Shown here in pieces: positions 55,276 through 64,000 of a DNA stretch of 64,000 bases. The notes below the pieces were generated by a model, which did no database searches, was not told where the DNA came from, and saw only the letters and a program-made list of their open reading frames with translations. Both the position numbers and the translations under genes were made by a program. Source of the DNA: Owenia fusiformis (lineage: Eukaryota > Annelida > Polychaeta > Sabellida > Oweniidae); the NCBI GenBank assembly GCA_903813345.2, contig CAIIXF020000007.1, positions 4,407,730 through 4,471,729 on the forward strand. The letters run 5' to 3'. The first letter of the stretch is position 1. Every line of letters starts with the position of its first letter.

Positions 55276-56455
55276 TCACCAGTACAGCCTATGAACACTC
55301 AATTTCAACTGAAATGATCCATAAGACATTGATTTCAAAGTACACAAAATTGAACTTGATCATGAATAAATATTTCAACATGTGTTACTTAATGCTCATC
55401 GATATTAATGTTAGCCAAAGGATAAAGCTAATATCACCTTAAATATCCCCCTCCCTTTTCTAATTCACTAAAAATGTCTGACTTCAGGCTTTCAAATTCA
55501 ATAGCTCCTTCTTACCCAGATTCGCAGAGGAAATTAATTTTGAGCTCTTTCAAAATGATTTATAAGGTATACTTGGTACGAGTGAACATTTGGCACTTTC
55601 TCATACATTGGTTCGTCAAATATTTCAAGGCTATGTAATACATCAGTAATAAAATATTTACTGAGCATCAAGAGTTGTCCTTATTAAGTCAATAGTCCAT
55701 GGTCCATAAAAATATTTCACTTTCAGTTGAAGATAAATTTACTTTGTGAGCATTGAATCTTAATGAGCTAAAAGGAATGGACTGTGCATTATCGTTTGAA
55801 TACAATATATTTCAATGTACTTAGTTAACTGTAATTGAACTCCATTCAAGCCTTGGTTTTTTCCTTGCTGGGATTTAACCAACTGAATTGTTAGTTAAAC
55901 TTCCTGAGTCCTGTTTGATAAACCTTAAGTGACCAGTATGAATTCATGTTAAAATGTTCATGATGAATGTATCTTGTAATAATGGCTTGAATACATTAGA
56001 GCAAGCCACAGTTGTTCAATAAGAGATAACTGAGTGGAATCAGAATGGAATAAAGTAAACATGTGTGAGTCAATATTCAAAATTGTAGAATCACAAGAAA
56101 ATCTGAAACTTCATTCAAATATTATTAAGTTTAACAGAAACAATCAATGAAAGTTTTGATAAATCAAATGTGTATCTATTAATCCTGTCAAGGCAGCCAA
56201 TTTGTGAAAGTGATGAAGCAATTAAATATTACAAAATATTTATCTGTTACCATAGGAACAACAGTTTGCTAATAAGCTGAATCCTTAATTTGTGCAAGGA
56301 CGTCTATCTAGACCTAGATCTAGATTTGTGCCATGTCTTATCTTCTACAATATATTATAAGAACAGAATTCCTTTGACTGCTGTGAAGCTTGATTTGATC
56401 GAAATTGCAGTACTTTAATTTGATGAAAACTAAATATATGGAATTCAACACTTAC

Positions 56456-56486
56456 CATCTTGATTCTGACCAGTAGCACTGTACAT
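56456..56486 (-). CDS. Candidate start exon of the unrecognised two-exon gene
   Basis: ATG followed by 10 codons (M-Y-S-A-T-G-Q-N-Q-D) runs into a strong GTAAGTG donor in phase 1. Joining to 53348 restores an Asp codon and gives a 141-residue frame. The intron would be 3.1 kb. Support is donor strength and phase only (a one-in-three chance match), so further exons may lie between. Confidence 0.3.
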
Positions 56487-56489
56487 CTT

Positions 56490-59130
56490 AATGAATTTGT
56501 ACATGTAGGCTTTTTTTAATCAACCAATTTTTAATTTTGAAATATTTTCACAGGAGAGATGATTTGTTCAAAGCACATCCTTTAACATTTGGAGAGAAAT
56601 GAAATATGTTCTGTTAAGTTTTAGTTTGGAATAATTTATACTTTTCAAAACTTTTCAAATTGTAGGTCATAGATTTGCCAATTAGCATTTCTTTTTTAAT
56701 ATGATGGCATTATGTTAGAAAAAATGTTTGAAACAAACCAAAAATAATCAGAGTCCATTTAGTATTTAGGTTACAATTATATATTTCCCTATAGCCAATG
56801 AACTTAAACATGCATAAAACATAATAAAGATCAGTTCTTATAAAGTTCTTTTAAATAGACAGAGAAAAACATAACATACCTCTCTAACCTTACATGACAT
56901 AGTATTACACCAAAATCACATGATTATGAGGTAACTTTGTGCTATAGAATATGTTGATAGTTTTACAAATAAACTATATCAACAGCTCAATACAACAATA
57001 CAAAGCTTCTGATAGAACAGAAAATTACAAATGATAGTGTTAACAGCATAATAAAAATGAAAATTACCTGATACTGACCATTACTCCCTCAAACGCAGAA
57101 ATCTTGAAATGTAGATATATACATTGGCATAGTTTTATTGAACTTTCACTGTTACATGAGCAAACAAGCACTCGATGAGGTTATCCTAGACTTGTTCTAT
57201 TTTTATTGTTGTTTTGCGTATTTTCCAAACATACCAGTTATGTTAACTGGAGAATCAAAATATCACAATATGTGTCACAAGTTTCATTTTGCGTAACTCT
57301 GATTTAATGCCATATTTATGTTTTTACATCAGAATGATATCAACTTTTCACCAGGTAGGTGTCTTCTATGTGCATAACACAACATTGCGTATGAACATAA
57401 AAACAATATAAATTTCATCAACTAAATCTAATGCCAATCTCATGGATTCCTCTAAAAAAATGAGTCAGTTAGTTTCAAGATGGCTAATGTTTCAAGTCAT
57501 GCATTTTATCCACCTTTTCTCTCAAAATCTTGAACGAACCTATTCATTTTTTAACATTTCTCTAGAATTAAGGGTATGACCTACATGACTGTTGACTTTA
57601 TTCCTTGGAAATTCCCCTCCTTTCTGCTTCGCATTGAATTTCAAAACATGGCTACCATGATATTCACTCAACTGAAGGTGTTGTGTTCTCCACACAGAAG
57701 ACCCCCTAATATGAAGCATCACTTCAGCCCACATAGAGCACCTGGAGAACTTGTTATCTATTACAGTTCAAAAGTTCTGCAATTATCTCACCAAATATAG
57801 ATAAATAAATTAATTGCTCAAATTATTAATTGATTTGACAATATTTTAGGTCTACTTTGAAGGTCGGCAAAGTCAACACTGGCTATGTCCATTACCTTAA
57901 TTACCTCTACCCTTTCAAATATCCTACAAAGTAGGATGAAGTAGTAATTCACCAGGAGGGATCTGATATGGGGAATATCACAAGGATGACATCAATATTT
58001 CCCAAGGGAACACAGTGACCAAGGGAAATATAGATATCATCCAAGGGATAAAACAATTATTAAAGTCCATGCTTTAAACTAATAACAAATATAGTGTATA
58101 TTATAGTGCAAATTGTTATTAACATCTTTATGTTTTGGAATCTAGCAAAAATACATGCATGACACTGGCTTTGATCGTTTATGAAAATTATATATCATAA
58201 AATCATGACTATCATAGTTAAACAGAAGGTTTGCTGTTTTTGTAAGGTCTTTATGACCCAATTGATAAGTCTATGACAAACTATAAACAACCAAAAATAT
58301 AGAATTTTAAATTCTATTTATTGTGGCTTATTAGACCATAATATTCTGAACAGAAAAGTTTTACATGTATTTAGCTTTTACAAAAAACTGAAAACATTGA
58401 AGTACAAGAAATATGTACCAATACAACATAATAAACAATATTTAAACTCCTTCTCCTTAGAAAGAATTTGTTGTCAGACACTTGGTGCAAGAACTTAATT
58501 CATGTTCCCTAAGTTATAAATAAAAATATATATAAATCTTTTATGCAGAAATACTTCAAAGTAAACATTAAACTCTGAATTGAAATATATCTTTAAAACA
58601 ATAAATATGAAGAGTTAATCATTTTTGGGTCTATAGGGGTCGGCACTTTTATAAAAAATGATTTTGGCAAGAGATGTAAATATTTCCCCATTTAACATAC
58701 AGTGAAACCTATCTATAGCCAATATATGACCTCATAGTTATCATTTCAAGTATCTTTGTACTGCACTGAAATACTAAAACAAATAATGTTGAAAGGTAAC
58801 CATGAGAAATCTTTCCATAGTAGTCTATATCCAATATATGACCTCATAGTTATCATTTCAAGTATGATGTCATTACATAACTTCACTAGATGCTTTGTTT
58901 ATAGCAACCATATTAGGCCGTGTTGTCACAGATGAACAGTTGTCAGGCACCTTGCTTCATAACAACAACACTATTGTGATGTCATAGAACACAATCATTA
59001 TTACTTGGCAATTCTGTTTCTAGGGCTAGAATCAACAAAACAACAGAAAAACAATATCAAAGACAATGTGATATATTGAAGAGGATCTGAAAAGTTATAC
59101 TTTATAAAATATCTATAAGAGAAAAATGGT
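56490..59130. other. Intergenic, no confident gene
   Basis: A less AT-rich segment at 57570-57760 has open frames on both strands (minus: Q-L-S-E-Y-H-G-S-H-V-L-K-F; plus: F-I-P-W-K-F-P-S-F-L-L-R). I recognise neither. A direct repeat of CCAATATATGACCTCATAGT occurs at 58719 and 58831. Confidence 0.35.
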
Positions 59131-59136
59131 AAGCAA

Positions 59137-59993
59137 TAGAGAGATTTCGCACATAAGTGAAAGTACAACTTATACGTATAATTTAAAGGGTCATGTCGAA
59201 CTATTATATTTACTAAAATCAATTTTAAATTGTACTTAATGGAACATAACTATTTCCGTTAAAGAAAAGCTCCATCAACTAGAGACTGTGAATGCACTGT
59301 CATCTGCACGTGTAGATTATGCACATTATAATTAAATGCTTGCTTCCGTGTCCTTGTAGTTGTAGTGTATTATAAACACGATCCTTTAAAGTGAGTCATG
59401 ATTCTTTAAAGTGAGTCATTACATAAACAAGTTGATTATTTCAATGTTTTCATGATCAGTATAAGTTCAATGAACTTACAAAACGGTATATTTACGTAGA
59501 TGATAACGTATACAGTTGGATCTCCGTATAAAGATTTGCCTAAATGTGTGTGGAACAATTGACCGCAAGCATTTTTAAAAATTAATTGGCTGAGTGGTAA
59601 CAGTATCCAATCAAATACTTTAACCATCAATTTGAAACACCAATCAAACCAGTAGGTTCTAGCAATTCCTGGAAACGACCCATTCAGTAGCTCAACAAAT
59701 GACATACAGGGTGTTCCATAACGAGCATCTCCAAAAAGTCAATTTGAGAAGAGATGGGTCTAAAACATATGTACTATATATGAGCCTATTTTATTCTAGA
59801 CAAACACATTTGGATTAACTAAACATGCTACCATTCAAGAAAGTACAAATGGCATCCCTTTGACCTGTATTTATTACAGTCCGAGAAGATCTTTCCTGAC
59901 GAAATGCCCACATTATGAAACACCTTGTACGTTTACCTATAAGTATAAGTATACGTTATAAGTTGTACTTTCACTAGGTGCGAAATCTCTCTA
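59137..59993. mobile_element. TIR element with TA ends enclosing a second MITE
   Basis: TAGAGAGATTTCGCACATAA, then GTGAAAGTACAACTTATACG, at the left mirrors the right end CGTTATAAGTTGTACTTTCA, then GTGCGAAATCTCTCTA. The inverted repeats are about 45 bp. No transposase recognised. Confidence 0.7.
59707..59927. mobile_element. Mariner-type MITE nested in the 59137 element
   Basis: CAGGGTGTTCCATAA at the left mirrors TTATGAAACACCTTG at the right; TA flanks both ends. Length is about 221 bp. Confidence 0.7.
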
Positions 59994-59999
59994 ATATGT

Positions 60000-61140
60000 A
60001 CTTTGGAAATCATTAGAGATGACGAAATTCTGGAACAGAAGTACTGTAGCAAGATCAGACTTTTCATTGACCCAGACGAAATTGTGATAAAAATTGAAAA
60101 ATCACTCATGTTACTGAAATGAATGCTCTTGCCCTAGTTGATAGACTTTTCTGAAAAATGGGATAAACACCTAGAAGCTCTTAGAAAGACTGCCACATGG
60201 AGACTATTTTGCCTTTGTACAATTCAGAGAGATGAAGAAATTCTAGAACTGAAGTAACACATGGATAAGCTTTTTCATTGACCCTAAAGAATTTGCACTT
60301 GAGAAATTGAAAAAATCACTTCCGTTATCAAGATGAACCCTATATACAGTATACTAGTTGAATGACACGACATAGACTTCTATACATTTGGAAAATGGGA
60401 TTTATTCTCTTGTTCTGTTCTATATAGTTAAAATAAATTGTTCTTTAAGCCATGGGCTTTTAACTGGTAATTGAAAGCCCATGTTAAAGCCAATTTTGCA
60501 AAGTTCCAAAAGTACAGGTTGGTATGTCAAATTGCAAAAGTAGGTCAAATTACCAATATATCATGGCTAAGTATAAGTTATATCCAACGTACATGAGTAA
60601 ATTGAACATGATCAATAGAATTAGCTCCTCATGAAATCAGTGTATTGGTGACATTGCGAAAGTTTGCCTAAAATATAGAAATAATTGAAATTCAACTATT
60701 TGCAAAATCATACAGTACCCAGAGAAAAGTGTAAAAAGAAGCTGAAATGAACACTGATATTTTTCAACCCAAGTTGCAACATACACTATAACACTGTAAA
60801 ATATGCAGGCTGAAATAGTCAAAAATGTGATACTTCATCTAAAAAGGCTGTAAATAACCCCCATAAAATGTAGTTTTTGTTTAATTGAAAATTGTTTATG
60901 AATGAATGGATAGACAGACAGACAAATGGTCAATTAGATTCCATTGGTCCACCGTGTGAGCCAAATAACTGCCCCAGGTTATCCATATTGCTGATATTTA
61001 GGTATTACATCGGATCCCAAAGATCCTAAAATCTGAAGTTGCTTCCTCGTGTCCTGTACATGTATACATACAGAAACTTCATACTGCTATAATGGTGTAT
61101 TCTGGTAAGTCATATATCGACAACTACTAATACATGGTGG
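60000..61140. other. Intergenic, nothing recognised
   Basis: Two diverged copies of a TTGACCC, AATTTG, AAAAATCACTT segment (about 60060 and 60270) suggest an old duplication. A hairpin ATGGGCTTT and AAAGCCCAT lies near 60454-60485. Confidence 0.4.
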
Positions 61141-61164
61141 CAGCAAATTCCGATAGATCAAAAA

Positions 61165-61252
61165 ATTTGTGATAGATCTCCGAGAACTGATTCAGAGGTT
61201 GAGTCGTCATGTCATCTAATATAACAAAAACCGCGTACTGCTATGCTGTATA
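61165..61252 (-). pseudogene. Decayed duplicate of the BTB gene C-terminal coding end
   Basis: GATAGATCTCC, TTCAGAGGTTGAGT, ACAAAAACCGC and CTATGCTGTA match, in order, the functional end at 61316-61395 at roughly 75% by eye. It lies in the gene's 3' flank and has no conserved frame. Confidence 0.6.
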
Positions 61253-61331
61253 AGCCATAAATACATGTGCATTTCCAAATACAAATACAGTTTCTTATAG
61301 ATGAAAGTAAAATCTGATAGATCTCCATGGA

Positions 61332-61744
61332 CTAGTTCAGAAGTTGAGTTTTCACGTCTTCTATACAAAAACTGCAAGCTGCAATGCTGTACTGCTGACA
61401 TTTTTGGCAGTAAATTTGAGCGTAAGGATTATTCTGACAGTTTTTATTCAGCTCCAAAATCATATTTTCCATCAGATAAATCTTATCACGTTTAATCTGC
61501 TCAATGCTCGACTTATCAATCAAGCCAAAATATTCACTTTCTTCGATGTTTTTCAACGCTAAATGTTTTGCTAAATCTAGGCACCTTGTTTGGAGATCAT
61601 TTAGGGAGAAAGTCTCTGCTAGGTATAAATATTCCATTGCATTGTCGTGGCTTGCTGACTCTGTGAGAAATTGTTCGCATTCTGCCTTTATAAACTTTAT
61701 CTGGTACTCATCAGCAAGTTTCACCATATGACGCACATTGTCAG
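61332..61744 (-). CDS. BTB/POZ domain protein, exon 3 (helical linker, Cys-rich end)
   Basis: Acceptor TTTTATAG in phase 1; stop TAG at 61332-61334. It encodes V-K-L-A-D-E-Y-Q-I-K-F-I-K-A-E-C-E-Q-F-L, the usual end of a BTB fold, and then a helical BACK-like segment (Y-L-Y-L-A-E-T-F-S-L-N-D-L-Q). The C-terminus holds Y-C-Q-K-C-Q-Q-Y-S-I-A-A-C-S-F-C, two CxxC pairs that could bind zinc. No Kelch repeats or MATH domain are seen. Confidence 0.85.
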
Positions 61745-62360
61745 CTATAAAAACATATACATGTTCAGTAAATTAGGAAACATATCATATAGAGTCTCAA
61801 CATTCCAGTTATAACTATGTATTGTATATAGTCACTTTTACAAGGCTTACAAGGTGATATGAGCAACAAAATTTACCTCATAATATGATAAAGGCAGTGT
61901 CTCATTAAATCAAATCAATGCCATAAATTTGATAGTCAGTGACTCGGTGTAATTGTATATGTGTTTATTCTCTAAACATAGTTTTATTTTAAAAAGTCTG
62001 CAGAGTTCTTACACCATGGCCTAATTAAGAAATATAAACCGAAGAGCAGGGGTAATATTGTCGAATACAGCACGCAAGGCTAGGCACAAACGTTTTCGAA
62101 AGCTTTTGTGCCTAGCCCTAAGGGGTGTAATCGACAATATTACACCTGCTCTGAGGTCTATATTACGATTGGAACATGAAAACTCACCAAAATGTTTCGA
62201 ATATTCGTTATGATTCTGGTGAAATATTGACTTTGTTCACAGTTTATAGATGGCGTGACTACAGTCATGTTCGAATGACAATTAAAGTTTAGAGGTTAAA
62301 GCACATTAGTACTACATTTGTATTTCTAGTACCTGATAGGATAGTATACATATAATGTAC
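61745..62360 (-). other. BTB gene intron 2 with a hairpin element
   Basis: Apart from the inverted repeat at 62044-62153 nothing is recognised. Confidence 0.5.
62044..62153. repeat. Perfect-looking inverted repeat hairpin
   Basis: GAGCAGGGGTAATATTGTCG mirrors CGACAATATTACACCTGCTC. Inside, GGCTAGGCACAAA mirrors TTTGTGCCTAGCC around CGTTTTCGAAAGC. It is probably a tiny MITE. Confidence 0.8.
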
Positions 62361-62460
62361 CTGATATAGACTGTTTACAGGGTGGGTATATGTAGCATAG
62401 CAGATCTAGTACTTCATCATATTCTTTGCCAGGGAGGGGGATCTGCTTTGCACCTTTCTC
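62361..62460 (-). CDS. BTB/POZ domain protein, exon 2
   Basis: A 100-nt exon with CTATAG acceptor and GTACAT donor; phase 0 in, phase 1 out. It encodes E-K-G-A-K-Q-I-P-L-P-G-K-E-Y-D-E-V-L-D-L-L, the central strand and helix of the BTB fold, then C-Y-I-Y-P-P. Its phases join exons 1 and 3 exactly. Confidence 0.85.
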
Positions 62461-62881
62461 CTATAGAGAAAACACACAGTATAATTAAAAATTGCATCAT
62501 TCGATGGGCTTGCAATGGTGAGAAATGTAATATTTTGATGACAAAAAGCTGATTTCTCTTAAATGAGGCAAAAGTACAGATGGAAGCAGTGTAAATTACA
62601 AGTGGGGATCCCTATAAAAGATATAAACATAAGTTCAGATGATAGATAGGCAGTTTTCATTGGTCAGAAAATTGTTGAAAAATGAACAGACAGATGGATG
62701 GGTGAGTGCTTCCATAGGCTAAACATGTGAGTCAAAAAAGTGTTATTTGTATATAATGACAGAAAAGATAAAGTATATTATTATAAGTAGTTTATTAAAT
62801 TATAGAGACAATAAATGACCTTTTATTCACAAAAGATGACTCCAACCAGCCATGATACAGATAGTGTTACTTATACATTAC
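62461..62881 (-). other. BTB gene intron 1
   Basis: AT-rich, with no repeat or RNA recognised. Normal GT-AG ends. Confidence 0.5.
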
Positions 62882-63142
62882 CTGAAAATCAGAGCTGAAC
62901 ATTGCTTTGAAAACTGGCGACCACTGCATGAGAACAGCTCTATGGGCGTGCAAACATCTCTCTCCGATGCACAGAATAATATCACTTAGGTTATGAGGTT
63001 GACCAAAGTCAGGCATCAATTCTGAGAATTCAGGAGAACTTTTGTTGGATTTTATTGGAAGAGTAAACTTGTTAAGAATATCTTCTTCTGACTTGACATT
63101 GAATGGCTGTAGTTTGAAGTCTCCATCCCCTTTCTCAGCCAT
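62882..63142 (-). CDS. BTB/POZ domain protein, exon 1 (BTB start)
   Basis: The chosen ATG (63142) has a good context (AAGATGG) and begins M-A-E-K-G-D-G-D-F. The BTB domain starts at N-L-S-D-I-I-L-C-I-G-E-R-C-L-H-A-H-R-A-V-L and runs to F-K-A-M-F-S-S-D-F-Q. The donor GTAATG is in phase 0. The three exons give 257 aa. BTB domains dimerise and often link substrates to Cullin-3 ubiquitin ligase; the actual role here is unknown. An acceptor at 63198 (GCAG) opens this exon and the frame stays open upstream of the ATG, so a longer N-terminus from an exon beyond 63.2 kb is possible. Confidence 0.85.
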
Positions 63143-63199
63143 CTTCCCTATATATTCAGTATATTGTATGCCTAGTATCAAAGGATCAATCGAGAGCCT

Positions 63200-64000
63200 G
63201 CAAAATGACATGCATATCAGTTATCGAATCATACTCCCCATTAGACAATCAAATCTAAATTCATAATCAGCAATCTAAAAGACTCATGCTGATCTAAAAT
63301 ATCTTGATCACTTTTTGTAAAAGTGAAAAAGTGGTGTTTGAATTTGAATTTCGGACTCATTGTCAACCTTCAAGACCGGGCTTATTCAAGGATTTGTTAA
63401 TACCTGGCACCTGGCACTAACATGTGATGTCCGAGTGAAACTCCCCAAATTACAAAGTACATGTATAGGGGCATATGGGGCATTGTGAAGACTCTATAGA
63501 CAGTGACAATGCTCCAGATTTTCGGTGAGAAATTTTACAGCACAGGCTCAGGAAGAAGATTTAAATCCCCTCCCAGTCACAGTATAATGTAAAAAATGCT
63601 GTATTTTTTCTAAGTAATATCCAGTTACTCGAGTCTCTAGCTTACAGCTAGACGTAACTTCATTGATTTCGTATGTACTGTGCTACACGCACCTACACGC
63701 ACCTAGAATTCATTTTTAATAAATGTTATAAATATTTCTAAGAATATTAATCATATTTAGGATGAAGCGTTGCTTGTCTGGATTTAGATATTTTAAAATT
63801 TCATTTCGGAGTTTGACACATGGTGGAATTTTCTCGCTGTAGCTAAAAATGGCTTCCGGTTCTGGACGTGAATTCAATATTTGAAATTTCTATTACACTC
63901 ATCTTATTAAGAGTTCATATCGCATAATAACCCTTATTATCGGATTCCAGCTGTTAGTAGTATTAATTTGAATAAATTAAAACTGAGTAGTACAGCTGAG
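63200..64000. other. Right edge, upstream of the BTB gene
   Basis: It may hold the BTB promoter and a 5' exon. A plus-strand ATGGCTTCCGGTTCTGGACG at 63849 has a good start context, but the frame stops after 11 codons unless spliced. Not called. Confidence 0.3.

Noticed and set aside
59436-59705. 89-residue minus-strand frame inside the TIR element
   Set aside because: No recognisable domain, no splice or promoter context, and it overlaps element ends.
63849-63884. Plus-strand start codon in good context (M-A-S-G-S-G-R)
   Set aside because: The frame ends after 11 codons and the window ends before any partner exon could be seen.
1-64000. CRISPR array, operon or bacterial contamination
   Set aside because: Spliced metazoan genes run through the window; the tandem repeats lack unique spacers of constant length.

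Overview
The window is AT-rich metazoan nuclear DNA. It has large introns, GT-AG splice sites, three tRNA-Gln genes and dense non-autonomous DNA transposons. The protein genes match animal CELF, CPEB1, PEX11-gamma and BTB families. The repeat style (C/G-run MITEs, a dispersed inverted-repeat family, Helentron-like tandem elements) suggests a marine lophotrochozoan such as a mollusc, brachiopod or phoronid, but the species is an inference. No bacterial-type operon, CRISPR array or recognisable virus-derived element was seen.

Layout. (1) 1-9.4 kb: 5' end of a CELF3-6-type RNA-binding protein gene on the minus strand. Two RRM1 exons are visible and the rest runs off the left edge; the introns carry minisatellites. 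(2) About 12.3-40 kb: an almost complete CPEB1-like gene on the plus strand, head to head with CELF. Eleven well-supported exons plus one inferred start exon give an uninterrupted 714-codon reading frame with consistent splice phases. Its introns are swollen by a nested TIR and mariner mosaic (12.5-17.1 kb), a 73-bp satellite (18.7-19.8 kb), a long-armed foldback element with a Helentron-like insertion (20.1-26.4 kb), and a head-to-tail array of the same Helentron-like family (29.3-34.5 kb). The last exon, which encodes the zinc-binding tail, has its 5' part and splice acceptor copied five times in tandem, all in phase. (3) 43.9-44.7 kb: three tRNA-Gln genes, two TTG and one CTG. (4) 44.8-47.5 kb: several MITEs with clean TIRs. 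(5) 47.8-50.6 kb: a complete four-exon PEX11-gamma gene on the minus strand (244 aa). (6) 52.9-56.5 kb: a probable two-exon orphan gene on the minus strand (141 aa). (7) 59.1-60.0 kb: a TIR element with a nested mariner-type MITE. (8) 61.3-63.2 kb: a three-exon BTB/POZ gene on the minus strand (257 aa) with a decayed copy of its own C-terminal coding end in the 3' flank.

The genes are not an operon or pathway cluster. CELF and CPEB1 both regulate mRNA after transcription and are divergent neighbours. The most unusual local biology is the amplified acceptor/exon unit at the CPEB1 3' end and the layered transposon structure of its introns.
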